Below, piece by piece: positions 45,285 to 52,100 of a stretch of DNA of 64,000 nt. The position numbers and the translations under genes are program-made. The notes below the pieces were generated by a model. That model was not told the origin of the DNA and made no database searches. It saw nothing but the letters and a program-made list of their open reading frames with translations. Source of the stretch: Streptomyces hiroshimensis (lineage in GTDB: Bacteria; Actinomycetota; Actinomycetes; Streptomycetales; Streptomycetaceae); assembly GCF_014650335.1 (NCBI RefSeq), contig NZ_BMUT01000001.1, positions 1,169,037 to 1,233,036 on the forward strand, written 5' to 3'. The first letter of the stretch is position 1. Each line of letters opens with the position of its first letter.

Positions 45285-46607
45285 TCAGAACTGCGGGTGG
45301 AGGTAGAAGGTCTCGTTGATGGCCGGGGTGCCGTTGGGGTTGGTCTGGTAGGGCCACTGGATGACCCAGGTGCCGTCGCCGGTGCCGTTGCCGCGGATGT
45401 TGGCGAAGCGGTGGGTGGCGTTGTCGCGCAGCACGGTGAGGTTCGGGAAGCGCGGCTCGGGGTGTTCGAGCGTGAAGTTCTGGGTGTCGCGCGCGTAGCC
45501 GCCCGGCAGCGGGGCGCCGTCCCCGTTGTGGCAGTCCCAGATGTTCAGCCAGTCGCCGTCGCCGCTGGCCTGCCCTCGGTTGACGTCGAGGCACTTGCCG
45601 CTGCCGGCGCTGACCAGCTTGTACAGCGGCTGTCCGGAGTCACCGTTGCGGCCGACCGCGCGGAGCGTCCAGCGCTGGTTGGCGGCGCCGTTGGCATGGT
45701 AGGTGATCACGTGGGTGCCGTTGGCGGTGTTGCCGCGGTAGACGTCGAGCAGGCGGTCGCTGTTGTCGGCGTGGACGGTGAACTGCCGCGGTCCGGCCGC
45801 GGCCCGCAGGGCGCTGAAGCCGACGGGCCAGTGGTCGCTGCCGTAGTTGGGGTTGACCGTGGCCTGCCAGTTGTCGGTGTCGACGTTGGAGACCATGTAG
45901 TCCAGTTCGTTGCTGTTCTGCTGGGTGGCCTGGCCGCTGTTGTAGATCAGTCCGTTGCCGGGCATGTACCGGTCGGACTGCAGGTCACCCGGGGCGCGGT
46001 TGTAGTCGCCCAGCACCGCCCAGTTGCCGACGTTCTGCTGGAAAGCGGTGTCGGAGACGCGGCGTGCCAGGTAGGCGGCGTCGTTGGGCCTGCCGCCGTT
46101 GGAGGCGGCGTGGATGGAAGCGAACATGATGTTGTCGCCCGTGTTCGTCACGGCCAGCGCGGAGCGGTAGGCGCCGCCGATTTCCTGCACGCGGTCGGGT
46201 ACCCAGGAGGTGACGATGCCCAGGTTCCGTGACCGCTGGCGCAGGATGTACAGGTAGCGGTAGGCGCCGCCGCCGATGGGCCACAGGTACGAGGTGACGT
46301 TGCCCGTCTGCCCGTCCTGGACTGCTCCGGCGGGCGGCCTGTCGGGCACCTCCTGGAGGGCCACCACGTCGAACGTACGAGCCAGGGTGCGTACCCCGTC
46401 CCAGCGGGTGGTGCCGACCTGCATGTTCCAGGTGGCCATGCGGTGCGTGTCCGGCGGGGCGGCGGCCGCGGGACCGCCGCCCGCGACCAGCAGGCCGAGG
46501 GCGAGCAGCCCGGTGGCCAGCAGCGCACCCAGGCGGCGTAACCCGTTTTCTGCGGCTCCTGAGACAGGCGTGAAAGACCGGCCTCTTCGGGTGAATGAGA
46601 AAAACAT
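45285..46607 (-). CDS. Secreted CdtB-like DNase I-family nuclease fused to a ricin-type lectin domain
   Basis: 440 residues. Signal peptide: LRRLGALLATGLLALGLLVA ending near AAAA-PP at residue 50. Residues 57-268 form an endonuclease/exonuclease/phosphatase fold closest in pattern to cytolethal distending toxin subunit B: ATWNMQ (N61), LQE (E86), SRNLGIV, ASIHA (H166), GDYN (D201, N203), LDYM (D236) and SDHWPV (D258, H259), i.e. the full DNase I catalytic set. Residues 275-440 form a ricin B-like beta-trefoil with GKCLDV and NQRW repeats. ATG 46607 is used; GTG 46634 is an alternative. Flanked by pseudogenes. Could be a secreted DNase/toxin; target unknown. Confidence 0.85.
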   Translation of the reverse strand: MFFSFTRRGRSFTPVSGAAENGLRRLGALLATGLLALGLLVAGGGPAAAAPPDTHRMATWNMQVGTTRWDGVRTLARTFDVVALQEVPDRPPAGAVQDGQTGNVTSYLWPIGGGAYRYLYILRQRSRNLGIVTSWVPDRVQEIGGAYRSALAVTNTGDNIMFASIHAASNGGRPNDAAYLARRVSDTAFQQNVGNWAVLGDYNRAPGDLQSDRYMPGNGLIYNSGQATQQNSNELDYMVSNVDTDNWQATVNPNYGSDHWPVGFSALRAAAGPRQFTVHADNSDRLLDVYRGNTANGTHVITYHANGAANQRWTLRAVGRNGDSGQPLYKLVSAGSGKCLDVNRGQASGDGDWLNIWDCHNGDGAPLPGGYARDTQNFTLEHPEPRFPNLTVLRDNATHRFANIRGNGTGDGTWVIQWPYQTNPNGTPAINETFYLHPQF

Positions 46608-46826
46608 GCCCGGCAGTGTTTCACTCAACTCCACATAAATACAGGGTGGTTGAAAAGTGACGCGAAACCACCGAGCGGCCGACGTGCCCGGGCCGATGCA
46701 GGGCTGTAACGGGCCTGGTGACCCCGCGACCGTGCTAGTAGAACAGCCGCGAGGTCACCGTCCCGGGGTAGCCACAGGGCTCACGGCGCCACACAGGGAG
46801 GCCCGAACGGGCATCGCGTCGCCGGC

Positions 46827-47155
46827 TACGAGGCGACTCTGGCCTTCCGAACCACCCGGTACGTCCCGGAGAAGCGCCCCATCGCGGCCGCCGCCGGAGA
46901 GGTCGTCGGGGACGCGGAGACGACCTTCGTCGACGAGGGCTTCACTCCTCAGCTCATCGCACAGGCGCTGCCCTGCTCCCGCCCGCTCACCGTGGTAACC
47001 GCCTCCCTCGCCGCCGTGGGGCACCGGGTCACGCACATGCTGGCCGGTTTCGTGATCGATCTGGCGTTCATCGCGCCAACGGCATCTCCCGCGACCACGG
47101 GCTGACCACGCCCGACCAGGTGGTCGGCGAGGTCAAGGCGCAGGCCGCCGCCTGA
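46827..47155 (+). pseudogene. Remnant of a DeoR-family regulator gene
   Basis: C-terminal sensor fragments without a helix-turn-helix: TTRYVPEKRPIAAAAGEVVG, TTFVDEGFTPQLIAQAL, LTVVTASLAAVG, then after an internal deletion HRVTHMLAGFVIDLAFI, a one-base loss in the glycine codon of the expected FIGANG, and in the next frame ANGISRDHGLTTPDQVV, ending TGA at 47153. The 5' half, about 30 residues internally and one base are missing. The only intact DeoR in the window is at 34565. Confidence 0.8.
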
Positions 47156-47200
47156 CGGACAAAAGCCCAGGTCAGGCGCTCACACATGGAGGCCCGGTGG

Positions 47201-48070
47201 TCAGAGGTGCGGCCGCGTCGGCAGGTAGTAGGGGCGGTTGTGGGCGGCCACCGGGGGAGACTGGAACGTCCAGGCGCCGACGGCCGGTGCTTCGTCGCCG
47301 AGGAGGGTGCGGATGTCGTGGCCGAGGCCGTCGTCCGGGGCGTGGACCGCCAGCCGCGTGCGGCCGGTGTGTTCGGGGGCGGCCAGGTCGTACCAGCGGT
47401 ACGGCTGGTAGACGTTCATGGGGCCGGCGAGCAGGCGTCCCTCGTGGTCGGTGCCGTAGCCGGTGATGGGGGCGGAGTTGGCGGCGGCGGAGGCGAGCCC
47501 GTCGAGCTCGGCTGTGACGTCGAGCAGCGGGGCCGAGGCTTTCTCCAGGGTGTCGTTCGGGCCGATCGTGGCCGCCTTGCACCGTACGGTCCAGGTTTCG
47601 CCCGCGGGTCCGTTGAGGGACGGCAGGCCGACCTCGAACCAGCCCGGGTACTTCGGTTCCGCGTAGAGCTCGTGCCCGGCCCTGATGGCGAAGGGGTTGT
47701 CGCACACGACGTGGATACGGGCGATGCCGAGCAGTTTCGTCTGGTCCCAGCCCTGCGCGTACTGGGCGTAGGTCAGGCTCGGCAGCCGGTCGCCCTCGTC
47801 CGTCGGGAACGCGATGATGCTGAACTCGATCTCCTGGGTGATGCCGCCGCCGAACGCGTACTGCGCGAAGTACAGCTGGTAGTTGAGCGAGACCAGCGCC
47901 TGTCCGTCCTCGAAGGTGGCCGCGGTCAGACCCGGGTGGTGTTTGGCGAGCAGTCGGCGGGCCGGGTCCGGGTCGACCAGCCAGTCGATGCCGATCTGGT
48001 GCAGTGCTCCGTAATGGAAGGGGAGTTGGAAGGGTTTGGGTACGGGCGGCAGGGGAAGGGGGGCGGTCAT
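47201..48070 (-). CDS. Acetoacetate decarboxylase-superfamily protein
   Basis: 289-residue cytosolic protein. The Schiff-base region of acetoacetate decarboxylase is recognisable as GHELYAEPKYPGW with candidate lysine K140, and the surrounding barrel strands (LVSLNYQLYFAQYAFGGGITQEI; AWTFQ) fit the superfamily. True decarboxylases, or synthases acting on beta-keto/enol acids, belong here. ATG 48070 overlaps the GMC stop (ATGA), so it is translationally coupled as the last gene of a three-gene operon. I infer it processes a keto product of the dehydrogenase. Confidence 0.7.
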   Translation of the reverse strand: MTAPLPLPPVPKPFQLPFHYGALHQIGIDWLVDPDPARRLLAKHHPGLTAATFEDGQALVSLNYQLYFAQYAFGGGITQEIEFSIIAFPTDEGDRLPSLTYAQYAQGWDQTKLLGIARIHVVCDNPFAIRAGHELYAEPKYPGWFEVGLPSLNGPAGETWTVRCKAATIGPNDTLEKASAPLLDVTAELDGLASAAANSAPITGYGTDHEGRLLAGPMNVYQPYRWYDLAAPEHTGRTRLAVHAPDDGLGHDIRTLLGDEAPAVGAWTFQSPPVAAHNRPYYLPTRPHL

Positions 48071-49944
48071 TCCGAGGCTCCTCGGGTGGGTGACGGCTCG
48101 TTGGGCGTAGGGGGTGCCGGGGACGGGGCGAGGGAGGCCGGGCGGTCGCGGGCCGTCAGGTCCGCTTCGATGCGCTCCGCGCTGCGCAGCGCGAGCGCGG
48201 CCATGGTCAGGGTCGGGTTGGAGGTGGCCACCGAGGGCATGCTGCCGCAGCCGACCGCGTAAAGGCCGGGGTGGTCCCAGCAGCGCTGCCAGGCGTCCAC
48301 CACCGACGTGGCCGGGGAGTCGCCCATGATGTGCGTACCGGCGGCATGGCCGGCCCCGCGGTAGCCGTACGTACGGCCGCCGTGCTCGAGGCGGCCCGGC
48401 CAGGCCGCCACCGGCGTGTAGTCCGTGTGGTCCTCGGCGCCGAGCAGCGCGAAGATCTGGTCGGAGACCGCCCGGGCCGCCGCCATCCCCTCCTTCACGT
48501 GCTCGTCGAGGTCGTACGTGACGAGGGGGCGGGGCAGGCCCAGAGGATCGCGCTCGTACGGGTGGAGGGTGACCCGGTTCGCCGGGTCGGCGCTCTGTTC
48601 GATCTCGAACTGGAGGGTGAACTGGCGGCGGATCCTGTCCCCGACCGCCCGCCGCAATTCCGCTCCGAAGAGGCCCCGTTCGGTGAGGAAGTGGTGTACG
48701 TCGGTATCGACGGAGCCCTTCGCCCAGGCCCAGCCCCACGCTCCGAGTTCGATGCGGAACGGTGCCCGCAGCCGGCGAGCCGCCGCGCCGGTGCGGAAGC
48801 CCTCGAAGCCGGAGACCGAGCCGGGCCCCCGATACGGCCCGGCGTCCTCGGGCAGCAGGCCCCAGGTCAGCAGGACCGGGTGGTCCATCAGATTGCGGCC
48901 GACCTGACCACTGCGGTCGGCGAGCCGGGAGAGGAGCAGTAGCCGGGCGTTCTCCACGGCGTGTGCGGCGAGCACCACGACATCGGCGTGCGCGACGGAC
49001 ACCTGCCCGTCGTACGCGTGGTACTCCACGCCCGTGGCGTGCCCCCGCCCGTCGACGAGGACCCGGCTGACCACGGACCGGTCCCGGAGGATGACGGTCG
49101 TACTCCATCGTCCCTGGGTCTTGAGCGGGGTGTACTTGGCGTACGAGGGGCAGTGCGGGACGCAGCTCGCGTTGCCCACGCAGCGGCTGTCCGGGTCGGG
49201 CCGCCCGTGCCGCCCACGCGGCACGTATCCGCGGCCGCCGTCGTACCGGGGGTCCGGGATGCTGTTGCGCGCGTGCGGGGTGCCGACCACTCGCAGCTCG
49301 ACGTCGTCCCGGGTGATGGGGTCCTTGACGCGCCGCCCATCGAGGCGGGCTGCGAGGAGACGGTCCACCCCCGAGGCGGGCAGGGGGCGCATGGGGAACA
49401 CGTAGTCGTCGGGGAATGGCAGGCCGACGTGCGCGCGCTGTTCGTCGGCGTCGGCGGCCACTCCCAACTCCTCCTCGGCCGCCCGGTAGTGGGACTCCAG
49501 CTCGTCGTACGTGAGCGGCCATCGCCGTCCGTACCCGAAGGACTCGGTGTCGAAGTCCTCCGGGAGCATGCGCGGTGCGAGGCCCGTCCAGACGTTGCCG
49601 GTGCCGCCGTTGACGCGGACGTATCCGCTGGCGTACGGGAGCGGGCCGTCCTGCCGCAGGTGACCAGAGGCCCGGAAGCCGGGAGTCCCGTCCGTGGCGG
49701 AGACGCCGGAGAGGTCCGTCACCTCGGGCCAGGGGGCCACCGGGTGGGCCCGGTAGGGGGAGCCGGGCACCTTGGCGGCGGCCGTCAGATAGCTGGTGAG
49801 CGGATCGGCGGCCGGCTCGTGGTCGCCGGGAACCCCGGCGCCCGCCTCCAGGACCAGGACCCGCCGGCCGTGCCGGCCGAGCCGATGCGCGACGAGCGAG
49901 CCCGTGACACCGGCGCCGACGACGATCACGTCGTACCGCGTCAC
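48067..49944 (-). CDS. GMC-family FAD-dependent sugar/alcohol dehydrogenase, large subunit
   Basis: 625 residues. FAD Rossmann motif YDVIVVGAGVTGSLVAHRL (4-22), VNGGTGNVWTG substrate loop, C-terminal GMC domain with GHAAGTHIMGDSPATSVVD (catalytic His) and SNPTLTMAALALRSAERI. A Cys cluster C255-x5-C261-x3-C265 (CVGNASCVPHC) has the spacing known for the [3Fe-4S] centre of bacterial FAD-glucose dehydrogenase and related complexes. GTG 49944 overlaps the small-subunit stop and has GAGGAG upstream. No Tat or Sec signal is present, so it should be cytoplasmic, unlike most homologs with a cytochrome partner. Confidence 0.88.
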   Translation of the reverse strand: MTRYDVIVVGAGVTGSLVAHRLGRHGRRVLVLEAGAGVPGDHEPAADPLTSYLTAAAKVPGSPYRAHPVAPWPEVTDLSGVSATDGTPGFRASGHLRQDGPLPYASGYVRVNGGTGNVWTGLAPRMLPEDFDTESFGYGRRWPLTYDELESHYRAAEEELGVAADADEQRAHVGLPFPDDYVFPMRPLPASGVDRLLAARLDGRRVKDPITRDDVELRVVGTPHARNSIPDPRYDGGRGYVPRGRHGRPDPDSRCVGNASCVPHCPSYAKYTPLKTQGRWSTTVILRDRSVVSRVLVDGRGHATGVEYHAYDGQVSVAHADVVVLAAHAVENARLLLLSRLADRSGQVGRNLMDHPVLLTWGLLPEDAGPYRGPGSVSGFEGFRTGAAARRLRAPFRIELGAWGWAWAKGSVDTDVHHFLTERGLFGAELRRAVGDRIRRQFTLQFEIEQSADPANRVTLHPYERDPLGLPRPLVTYDLDEHVKEGMAAARAVSDQIFALLGAEDHTDYTPVAAWPGRLEHGGRTYGYRGAGHAAGTHIMGDSPATSVVDAWQRCWDHPGLYAVGCGSMPSVATSNPTLTMAALALRSAERIEADLTARDRPASLAPSPAPPTPNEPSPTRGASE

Positions 49945-50351
49945 CGGCCGCTCTCCTCGCCCCCGTCGCCCCGGCCGGACCGGTCGCGCGCCTCGCCCCA
50001 GCTTCCGTACCCCCCGGGATCTGTGGCGGGAGCCTTGAGACCGGCCGCCTTCCACACCAGGCCCTCGGCGTAGGCGCGCGGGGACACCACGGTCGGCGGC
50101 GGGCCCGGCCAACTGCCCGTGTACCAGAGGTACGTCACCGCCTGGGCCGCTTCCCGCAGCTCGCCATCCATGGCGTCGTCGGGTTCCCCCAGCTCGCGCA
50201 GGAGCCGCGCGTACCGCTCCGCGCCGAGCCGTTCCGCGGCGACCGCCCGGTACACCTCGGTCAGCCCGGTGGCCTCCAGGGCCACAACGTCGAAGCCGGT
50301 CAGCCGTGCCGACAGAGCGGTGAAGCGATGTAAGTCATCTGTGATGGGCAC
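49941..50351 (-). CDS. Small (hitchhiker-type) subunit of a GMC dehydrogenase complex
   Basis: About 136 residues from GTG 50351; the frame is open to 50576, so the N terminus is uncertain (an ATG at 50456 is another option). The segment TALSARLTGFDVVALEATGL, a helical middle and VTYLWYTGSWPGPP with a late GYGSWG match the small subunit that accompanies GMC sugar/alcohol dehydrogenases. No twin-arginine signal is visible, in contrast to the exported versions. Coupled to the large subunit by a GTGA overlap. Confidence 0.7.
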   Translation of the reverse strand: MPITDDLHRFTALSARLTGFDVVALEATGLTEVYRAVAAERLGAERYARLLRELGEPDDAMDGELREAAQAVTYLWYTGSWPGPPPTVVSPRAYAEGLVWKAAGLKAPATDPGGYGSWGEARDRSGRGDGGEESGR

Positions 50352-50594
50352 GCGGGCATCGGTGCCCAGCTGTCTGCCGGTCCATGCGCTGTGCCCTTGG
50401 AAAGGTTTGTTCGCGACTCCGGGCAAGGCCGGATCTTTGCAGAATGCAACACCCATAAGGGGTTCGGCCTCGTTTCTGAGGCAGCTGAGCTCCGGGATGC
50501 ACGACCCGAGCGGGCCGCAATCGCAAGGGGCCGGGCCCCCAGCGTCGCGAGCATTTACCGCGCGCTCGCCGAGCACGCGAAACGGGAGGAGGGC

Positions 50595-50966
50595 CTATTC
50601 CGCGTCGCGCAGCGACAGCCGCCGTGTGATCCGGTCGAACAGCTCCGTGAGCGGCTCGCCGACGTCCTGGCCGAACTCGGTCAGCCCGTAGGTGACCTGA
50701 GGCGGCGTCGTCGGCTCGACCTTCCGCCAGACCAGACCGTCCTGGACCAGCGCGCGCAGGGTCTGGGCGAGCATCTTCTCGCTGATGCCCTGGATGCTCT
50801 CGCGCAGCTCGTAGAACCGGAGGTCGTTGCTCCGCAAGGAGATCAACACCCAGACACCCCACCTGCTGGTCACATGGTCGACCACATCACGCGCGGGGCA
50901 GTCGGTGTGAAACACCTCATACCCCTTCCCCGTCTCGGTCTGTATGAGCTGCGCACCTTCCGTCAT
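50595..50966 (-). CDS. HxlR-family transcriptional regulator
   Basis: 123-residue winged helix protein of the HxlR family. Cys near the N terminus in FHTDCPARDVVDHVTSRWGV is the conserved redox-sensitive position of QorR/HypR-type HxlR proteins; LRFYELRESIQGISEKMLAQ contains the recognition helix. ATG 50966 probably leaderless: TAAGCT lies 6 nt upstream with TTGGTA 16 bp before it. Divergent from the NmrA-like gene, with an operator-like dyad between. Confidence 0.92.
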   Translation of the reverse strand: MTEGAQLIQTETGKGYEVFHTDCPARDVVDHVTSRWGVWVLISLRSNDLRFYELRESIQGISEKMLAQTLRALVQDGLVWRKVEPTTPPQVTYGLTEFGQDVGEPLTELFDRITRRLSLRDAE

Positions 50967-50984
50967 GTGATGAGCTTACCCAGA

Positions 50985-51022
50985 GGTATGCCCTTACCAA
51001 AAGTTAGCCCGCCTCCTAGCGT
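50985..51022. promoter_or_regulatory. HxlR operator dyad overlapping both divergent promoters
   Basis: GGTA-N6-TACC (50985-50998) overlaps the -35 of the NmrA gene (TTACCA 50994-50999, 17-bp spacer, TAGCGT 51017-51022) and the HxlR promoter (TTGGTA and TAAGCT on the minus strand). This geometry predicts autorepression and repression of the oxidoreductase gene. Confidence 0.65.
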
Positions 51023-51057
51023 CAACTCCACCAAGGACATTGGACAAGGAGCTGATC

Positions 51058-51897
51058 ATGATCGTGGTGACCGGGGCCACCGGGAATGTGGGACGGCCGT
51101 TGACTCGGGCGCTGGCCGACGCGGGCCGGCAGGTGACGGCGGTGTCACGGCACGCGACGGCGGTGCCGGACGGCGTCCGCCATGTGGCGGCCGACCTGGC
51201 CGAGTCGGCCGGCCTTGAGCCCGCGCTGGCCGGGGCGAAGGCGGTGTTCCTGCTGCTGTCCGGCGACATGCACGCCGCCGGAGCCAGGCCGGCCGACATC
51301 ATCGGCCAAGCCGCAGCCGGCGGGGTCCGCCGGGTCGTCCTGCTCTCCTCGCAGGGCGTGGCGACCAGGCCCTTCGGCCCGACGCGGATCGGGATGCGCG
51401 CGGTGGAGGACGTGCTGCGGGAGTCCGGCCTGGACTGGGCCATCCTGCGGCCGGGCGGCTTCGCCTCCAACGCCCTGTGGTGGGCCGAGTCCGTCCGCGC
51501 GCGGCGCGTCGTGGCCGCGCCCTTCGGTGACATCGGGGTGCCGATCATCGACCCGGCGGATATCGCCGAGGTCGCGGCGGCCTGCTTGCTGGATGACCGG
51601 CACACCGGCGGTGTGTACGAACTGACCGGCCCGGAGGTCATCACGCCGCACCAGCAGGCGGCGGACATCGCCGCCGCGCTGGGCTCGCCAGTACGGTTTG
51701 ACGACCTCACCCGCGACGAAGCCAAGGCCGCCATGGTCCACAGCATGCCGGCCGAGCTCGCCGAGGACACCCTGGACATCCTCGGCTCCCCCAACCCGGC
51801 CGAGCTGCGCATCAGCCCGGACGTCCAGCGGGTCCTCGGTCGTCCCCCGCGCCCATTCGCCGACTGGGCCGCCCGCAATATCGCCGCGTTCCGCTGA
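51058..51897 (+). CDS. NmrA-like NAD(P)-binding / NAD(P)H:quinone-type atypical SDR
   Basis: 279-residue Rossmann protein: MIVVTGATGNVGRPLTRAL at the N terminus (GxxGxxG), LLSSQGVATRP, the LRPGGFASNALWW substrate segment and VPIIDPADIAEVAAACL. The lack of a YxxxK pair fits atypical SDRs of the NmrA/QOR2 type that sense or use NADPH. ATG 51058 has AAGGAG eight bases upstream; a TTG 18 bp earlier is an alternative. HxlR proteins frequently control such quinone-detoxifying genes next to them. Confidence 0.9.
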   Translation: MIVVTGATGNVGRPLTRALADAGRQVTAVSRHATAVPDGVRHVAADLAESAGLEPALAGAKAVFLLLSGDMHAAGARPADIIGQAAAGGVRRVVLLSSQGVATRPFGPTRIGMRAVEDVLRESGLDWAILRPGGFASNALWWAESVRARRVVAAPFGDIGVPIIDPADIAEVAAACLLDDRHTGGVYELTGPEVITPHQQAADIAAALGSPVRFDDLTRDEAKAAMVHSMPAELAEDTLDILGSPNPAELRISPDVQRVLGRPPRPFADWAARNIAAFR

Positions 51898-51966
51898 GAC
51901 TGGTCAGCACCGCTGGAACAAAGGCCGGGAAGGGGGGGCTGGGAACGCTCAGCCCTCGAGATCGTC

Positions 51967-52023
51967 GCCTATCTCCGTACAGAGTCCGTACAGACTCTGT
52001 ACGGACTCTGTACGGAGATAGGC
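51967..52023. repeat. 57-nt palindrome built from four phased GTAC units
   Basis: Perfect inverted repeat with 28-bp arms and one central base. Inside, GTAC occurs four times at an exact 11-bp period (51977, 51988, 51999, 52010) with alternating AGAGTCC/GGACTCT context (unit GTACAGAGTCCGTACAGA). It lies between the convergent NmrA-like and glutaminase genes. It can be a bidirectional terminator, but the phased direct repeats look like a multi-site operator. Confidence 0.9.
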
Positions 52024-52100
52024 ACACCCCGCGCCGACGGCTCGGAATCCCGGCTCGTGCCTTCGCACACACGAACCGGCCCGTCACCGAGACCGCGTAC

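Noticed and set aside
50391..50650. Rightward protein-like stretch opposite the small dehydrogenase subunit and HxlR genes (contains SVASIYRALAEHAKREEG).
   Set aside because: No plausible start with RBS, no recognised domain, and it overlaps supported genes on the other strand; perhaps an old remnant.
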